Positions 61,922 through 64,000 of a stretch of DNA of 64,000 bases are shown here, piece by piece. The DNA lies in the NCBI RefSeq assembly GCF_001591685.1, contig NZ_BCVJ01000002.1, positions 23,931 to 87,930 on the forward strand, in the 5' to 3' direction. Positions within the stretch are counted from its first letter, which is position 1, and every line of letters begins with the position of its first letter. The DNA comes from Ligilactobacillus murinus DSM 20452 = NBRC 14221 (GTDB lineage Bacteria; Bacillota; Bacilli; Lactobacillales; Lactobacillaceae). The notes under the pieces are model-generated. The model was given only the letters and a program-made list of their open reading frames with translations, was not told where the DNA came from and did not search any database. The translations under genes were made by a program, and so were the position numbers.

Positions 61922-63818
61922 TTTTATCGCTATCCTTTACAAGTTTTATTTGTATGTTTTTCGCATCAGCAGATAGTTCACCTGAATATAGAATAACGTC
62001 GGATATATTTTCTTTGAATGATTTCAAATCAATTTCTTCTTTGTACATTTGAAAATCCATTAGAGTTTTGATGAAATCTTCTTCTGATAGTAATAATGGT
62101 TTTTCCGGCATAGGGTAACTCAAACCTGTCATGTTTTCCAAATTGGGGGTTACCCATTGGACTGAATTGTCACCAGTTTGTCTTTTTATTATGCGAATCC
62201 AATTATCTTCAATAGAGCTCCAACGATCTTTTATATCTTGTCTTCCTTGATTTTTTACAGTTTCTAAGCCATCGTAATCAATGTAGCAAGTAAAAATTTC
62301 TTCACCATTTTGAGGTTCACCAGCCTTAAATATAAAAATAGAGGTTGAAACACCTTCTGCAAAGGTTTCTTCTGGCAACTTTATGATTTTCAATAATTTA
62401 TTTTCTTTGAAAATCTTTTTAACGACGGTCTTTTTTTCTTTCTCTAATTTATGGTCGGGAAGAATGAATGCAGCTAGTATCCCTTTGGGAGAATTACTTA
62501 GGACGTTGTATACTATATCAATACAACCATATTTTCTCTCAAATGGAGGATTCATTAAAACTTTTGTTATAGGGTGTGCAGTTGGAATCAAATGATTATT
62601 ACTGTCTTTAAGGAATATATTGTTTTTTTCATCAAACTGATAACTGATTTTTTTGATCCAGTCACCAGCTTCTGATGTTCTTGTATCACCAAGAAGAATA
62701 TTTGTTTTTCCATCTTTATGAATCAACATATTAGCACATGCTAACGCAAAAATTTCTCTGTCAAATTCAATTCCATACAACTGACTTTTCTTAATGCTTT
62801 CAGCATCACGGGAATTTGGTCCACCAGCTTCTTGAAGCATGTTACTCATGGCTTTAGTTAAGAATCCACCGCTTCCACACGCACCATCTAAAACAACAGA
62901 ATCTTTATTAACATCAATCAACCTATACATCAAAGAAGTAATATGTTCGGGCGTAAAAACTTGGCCACTTTCTGACTTCTTCTTGTATCTGTTAAATTCA
63001 TTGAAAAATATCCCCATGACATCTTCGCCACGCCAATTATCAGAATTGATGGAATCAGATATTTTGTCTATCGCACTTATGAATTGATTGATAGCTTCTT
63101 GATTTTCTGTGGAGTTCATTTTTATTTCACTATAAACTTCTGTTAGCGTGGATAATTTTGCATTTTGTTGTATATCTTTCTCTAAAGATTTGTTAAGAGT
63201 ATTAAGAATTGAATTGTGTAATAACGAATAACTCATTCCTTCTTTTATCCAAGCATCATATCTTTTAGCTACCAATGCACAAGCTGTAAATATCATACGA
63301 TGATACAAGTTTTTAATGCCAAATTCCGTGTGTAGTAAATTATTTATTTTGCGAGTATGCTTGTAAATTTCGTTTTTATCAACCGGTGATGAAGAAAATA
63401 TCTTTAAGTAATAGTCTTTATTTTCTAGTTTAGTAGATGTATTAATTTCTACCATATTGCCATTTGAATCATTTTTAAAAACTTTTAAATCAAATCCGTT
63501 ATATATGATACCTATCACATTCGGATATTTTTTGAGTATAATATGACAATTTTTAAACAACTCATCAATATATTTTTCAATTGAAATTTTACTATTTTTA
63601 GTTTCTAAAACTAAAGCAGGATGAGATGTTATCTTAGGTAAATACCAACCGTCAGGCTTATCTTTGACACCTTTCCACTCTGATATTTTTAACGTTTTTC
63701 CAAGTTCATTGAAAGTGGTCAATTGTCCAACACCTGCTATTACATCATCTGAATCATTAAAACCTAATGTTTTGTTGGCTAATTCTCGTACTTGGTCTTC
63801 AGTAAGTTGTTTCGGCAT
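61914..63818 (-). CDS. BcgI-like type IIB nuclease-methyltransferase subunit
   Basis: 634 residues, the size of the BcgI A subunit. The N-terminal part has a PD-(D/E)xK-type nuclease motif (E72-x-K74 in 'PALVLETKNSK'). A HsdM-like N6-adenine methylase follows, with motif I 'LDGACGSGGFL' and motif IV 'MNPPFERKYG'. The combination of nuclease and methylase in one chain plus a separate S subunit defines BcgI-like systems that cut on both sides of their site. No separate hsdR is visible. A GGTGGTGGCATAAG context precedes the ATG. Confidence 0.82.
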   Translation of the reverse strand: MPKQLTEDQVRELANKTLGFNDSDDVIAGVGQLTTFNELGKTLKISEWKGVKDKPDGWYLPKITSHPALVLETKNSKISIEKYIDELFKNCHIILKKYPNVIGIIYNGFDLKVFKNDSNGNMVEINTSTKLENKDYYLKIFSSSPVDKNEIYKHTRKINNLLHTEFGIKNLYHRMIFTACALVAKRYDAWIKEGMSYSLLHNSILNTLNKSLEKDIQQNAKLSTLTEVYSEIKMNSTENQEAINQFISAIDKISDSINSDNWRGEDVMGIFFNEFNRYKKKSESGQVFTPEHITSLMYRLIDVNKDSVVLDGACGSGGFLTKAMSNMLQEAGGPNSRDAESIKKSQLYGIEFDREIFALACANMLIHKDGKTNILLGDTRTSEAGDWIKKISYQFDEKNNIFLKDSNNHLIPTAHPITKVLMNPPFERKYGCIDIVYNVLSNSPKGILAAFILPDHKLEKEKKTVVKKIFKENKLLKIIKLPEETFAEGVSTSIFIFKAGEPQNGEEIFTCYIDYDGLETVKNQGRQDIKDRWSSIEDNWIRIIKRQTGDNSVQWVTPNLENMTGLSYPMPEKPLLLSEEDFIKTLMDFQMYKEEIDLKSFKENISDVILYSGELSADAKNIQIKLVKDSDKND

Positions 63819-63851
63819 CTTATGCCACCACCTTTCGTGATGACACTAAAA

Positions 63852-63884
63852 AGAACCCACTACTAAATAAAGTTAGTGAGTTCT
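63852..63884 (-). terminator. Terminator-like hairpin just upstream of the RM operon
   Basis: Eleven-base stem (one G-U pair) AGAACTCACTA/TAGTGGGTTCT on the minus strand followed by TTTTTAG, 34 bases before the RM start codon. It could end an upstream gene or act as an attenuator. Confidence 0.65.
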
Positions 63885-63895
63885 TCAAAAAATGC

Positions 63896-63923
63896 TTGAC
63901 AAATAAACCTAGGCGCAGATAAT
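63896..63923 (+). promoter_or_regulatory. Sigma-A-like promoter reading into the tandem repeat
   Basis: TTGACA-N16-GATAAT on the plus strand (-35 63896-63901, -10 63918-63923), directly before the heptamer repeat. Confidence 0.45.
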
Positions 63924-64000
63924 CAGGCTGTAGGCTGTAGGCTGTAGGCTGTAGGCTGTAGGCTGTAGGCTGTAGGCTGTAGGCTGTAGGCTGTAGGCTG
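63924..64000. repeat. Heptanucleotide tandem repeat (TAGGCTG)10, continuing past the window
   Basis: Ten perfect TAGGCTG units (63931-64000) preceded by one CAGGCTG variant. The window ends inside the array, so total length is unknown. On the plus strand every frame meets TAG; on the minus strand the repeat has no stop codon. Confidence 0.95.

Noticed and set aside
63931..64000. CRISPR or telomere-like array at the window end
   Set aside because: A pure 7-base tandem repeat with no spacers. Nothing else suggests a linear replicon, so a simple-sequence repeat is the economical reading.

Overview
The window looks like an AT-rich member of the Lactobacillaceae, probably Ligilactobacillus or a close relative. 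This rests on the housekeeping gene order (dnaD-nth; pbp1A/recU; ypsA, gpsB, rnpB, rlmL; ebsA; fhs; lspA-rluD), strong Shine-Dalgarno sites with frequent TTG/GTG starts, and LPxTG surface proteins. The genus is an inference from gene content; no 16S gene is present.

Region 1 (1-16,982) is chromosomal core: DNA replication and repair (dnaD 3' part, nth, recU), cell wall and division (class A PBP, gpsB), RNase P RNA, 23S rRNA methyltransferase, an RNase HI-like protein, EbsA, formate-THF ligase, signal peptidase II and a pseudouridine synthase. The usual ypsA-gpsB adjacency is broken by a decayed SPP1-type phage fragment (about 6,660-10,590). It holds a portal pseudogene, a frameshifted MuF head-morphogenesis gene whose C-terminus is a JAB-like toxin-type domain, small possible immunity genes, and a YjcQ gene with a broken second copy.

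Region 2 (17,108-47,733) is a conjugative element: a plasmid-type primase/replication protein; a DNA-binding protein built on an IS21 IstA-like domain next to four matching repeat sites; an exported CPYC redox protein; a likely oriT region with hairpins and a strictly phased array of 12 half-sites; a double ribbon-helix-helix-like protein; a nuclease-fold protein that has lost its catalytic motif; a MobP-type relaxase; a 1751-residue polyvalent protein; a type IA topoisomerase; an OB/SSB-like acidic protein; a mini-Clp AAA+ ATPase; a VirB2-like peptide; a VirD4-type coupling protein; a VirB6/TrbL-like channel protein; and a BRCT-only protein. No VirB4 ATPase, VirB1-like wall hydrolase, integrase or partition ATPase is visible.

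Region 3 (47,734-49,930) has two small membrane proteins and then about 1.4 kb without convincing genes. That stretch is packed with eight successive promoter/terminator cassettes, all on the minus strand; a ninth lies at 27.9-28.0 kb upstream of the polyvalent gene. They look like short stable RNAs, perhaps the antitoxin side of decayed type I toxin-antitoxin modules.

Region 4 (49,928-60,732) is the cell-surface module: a thioester-domain adhesin, two sortases, a major pilin, a pilin-like protein with a degraded sorting signal, an XRE regulator, and a PrgA/Sea1-like surface-exclusion protein expressed from a promoter beside an A16 tract and an inverted operator pair. The adhesin and pili could promote mating contact, and the exclusion protein would block redundant transfer.

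Region 5 (60,857-64,000) carries a BcgI-like type IIB restriction-modification pair. The window ends inside a perfect (TAGGCTG)10 tandem repeat just upstream of that operon. The right end of the element lies outside the window.
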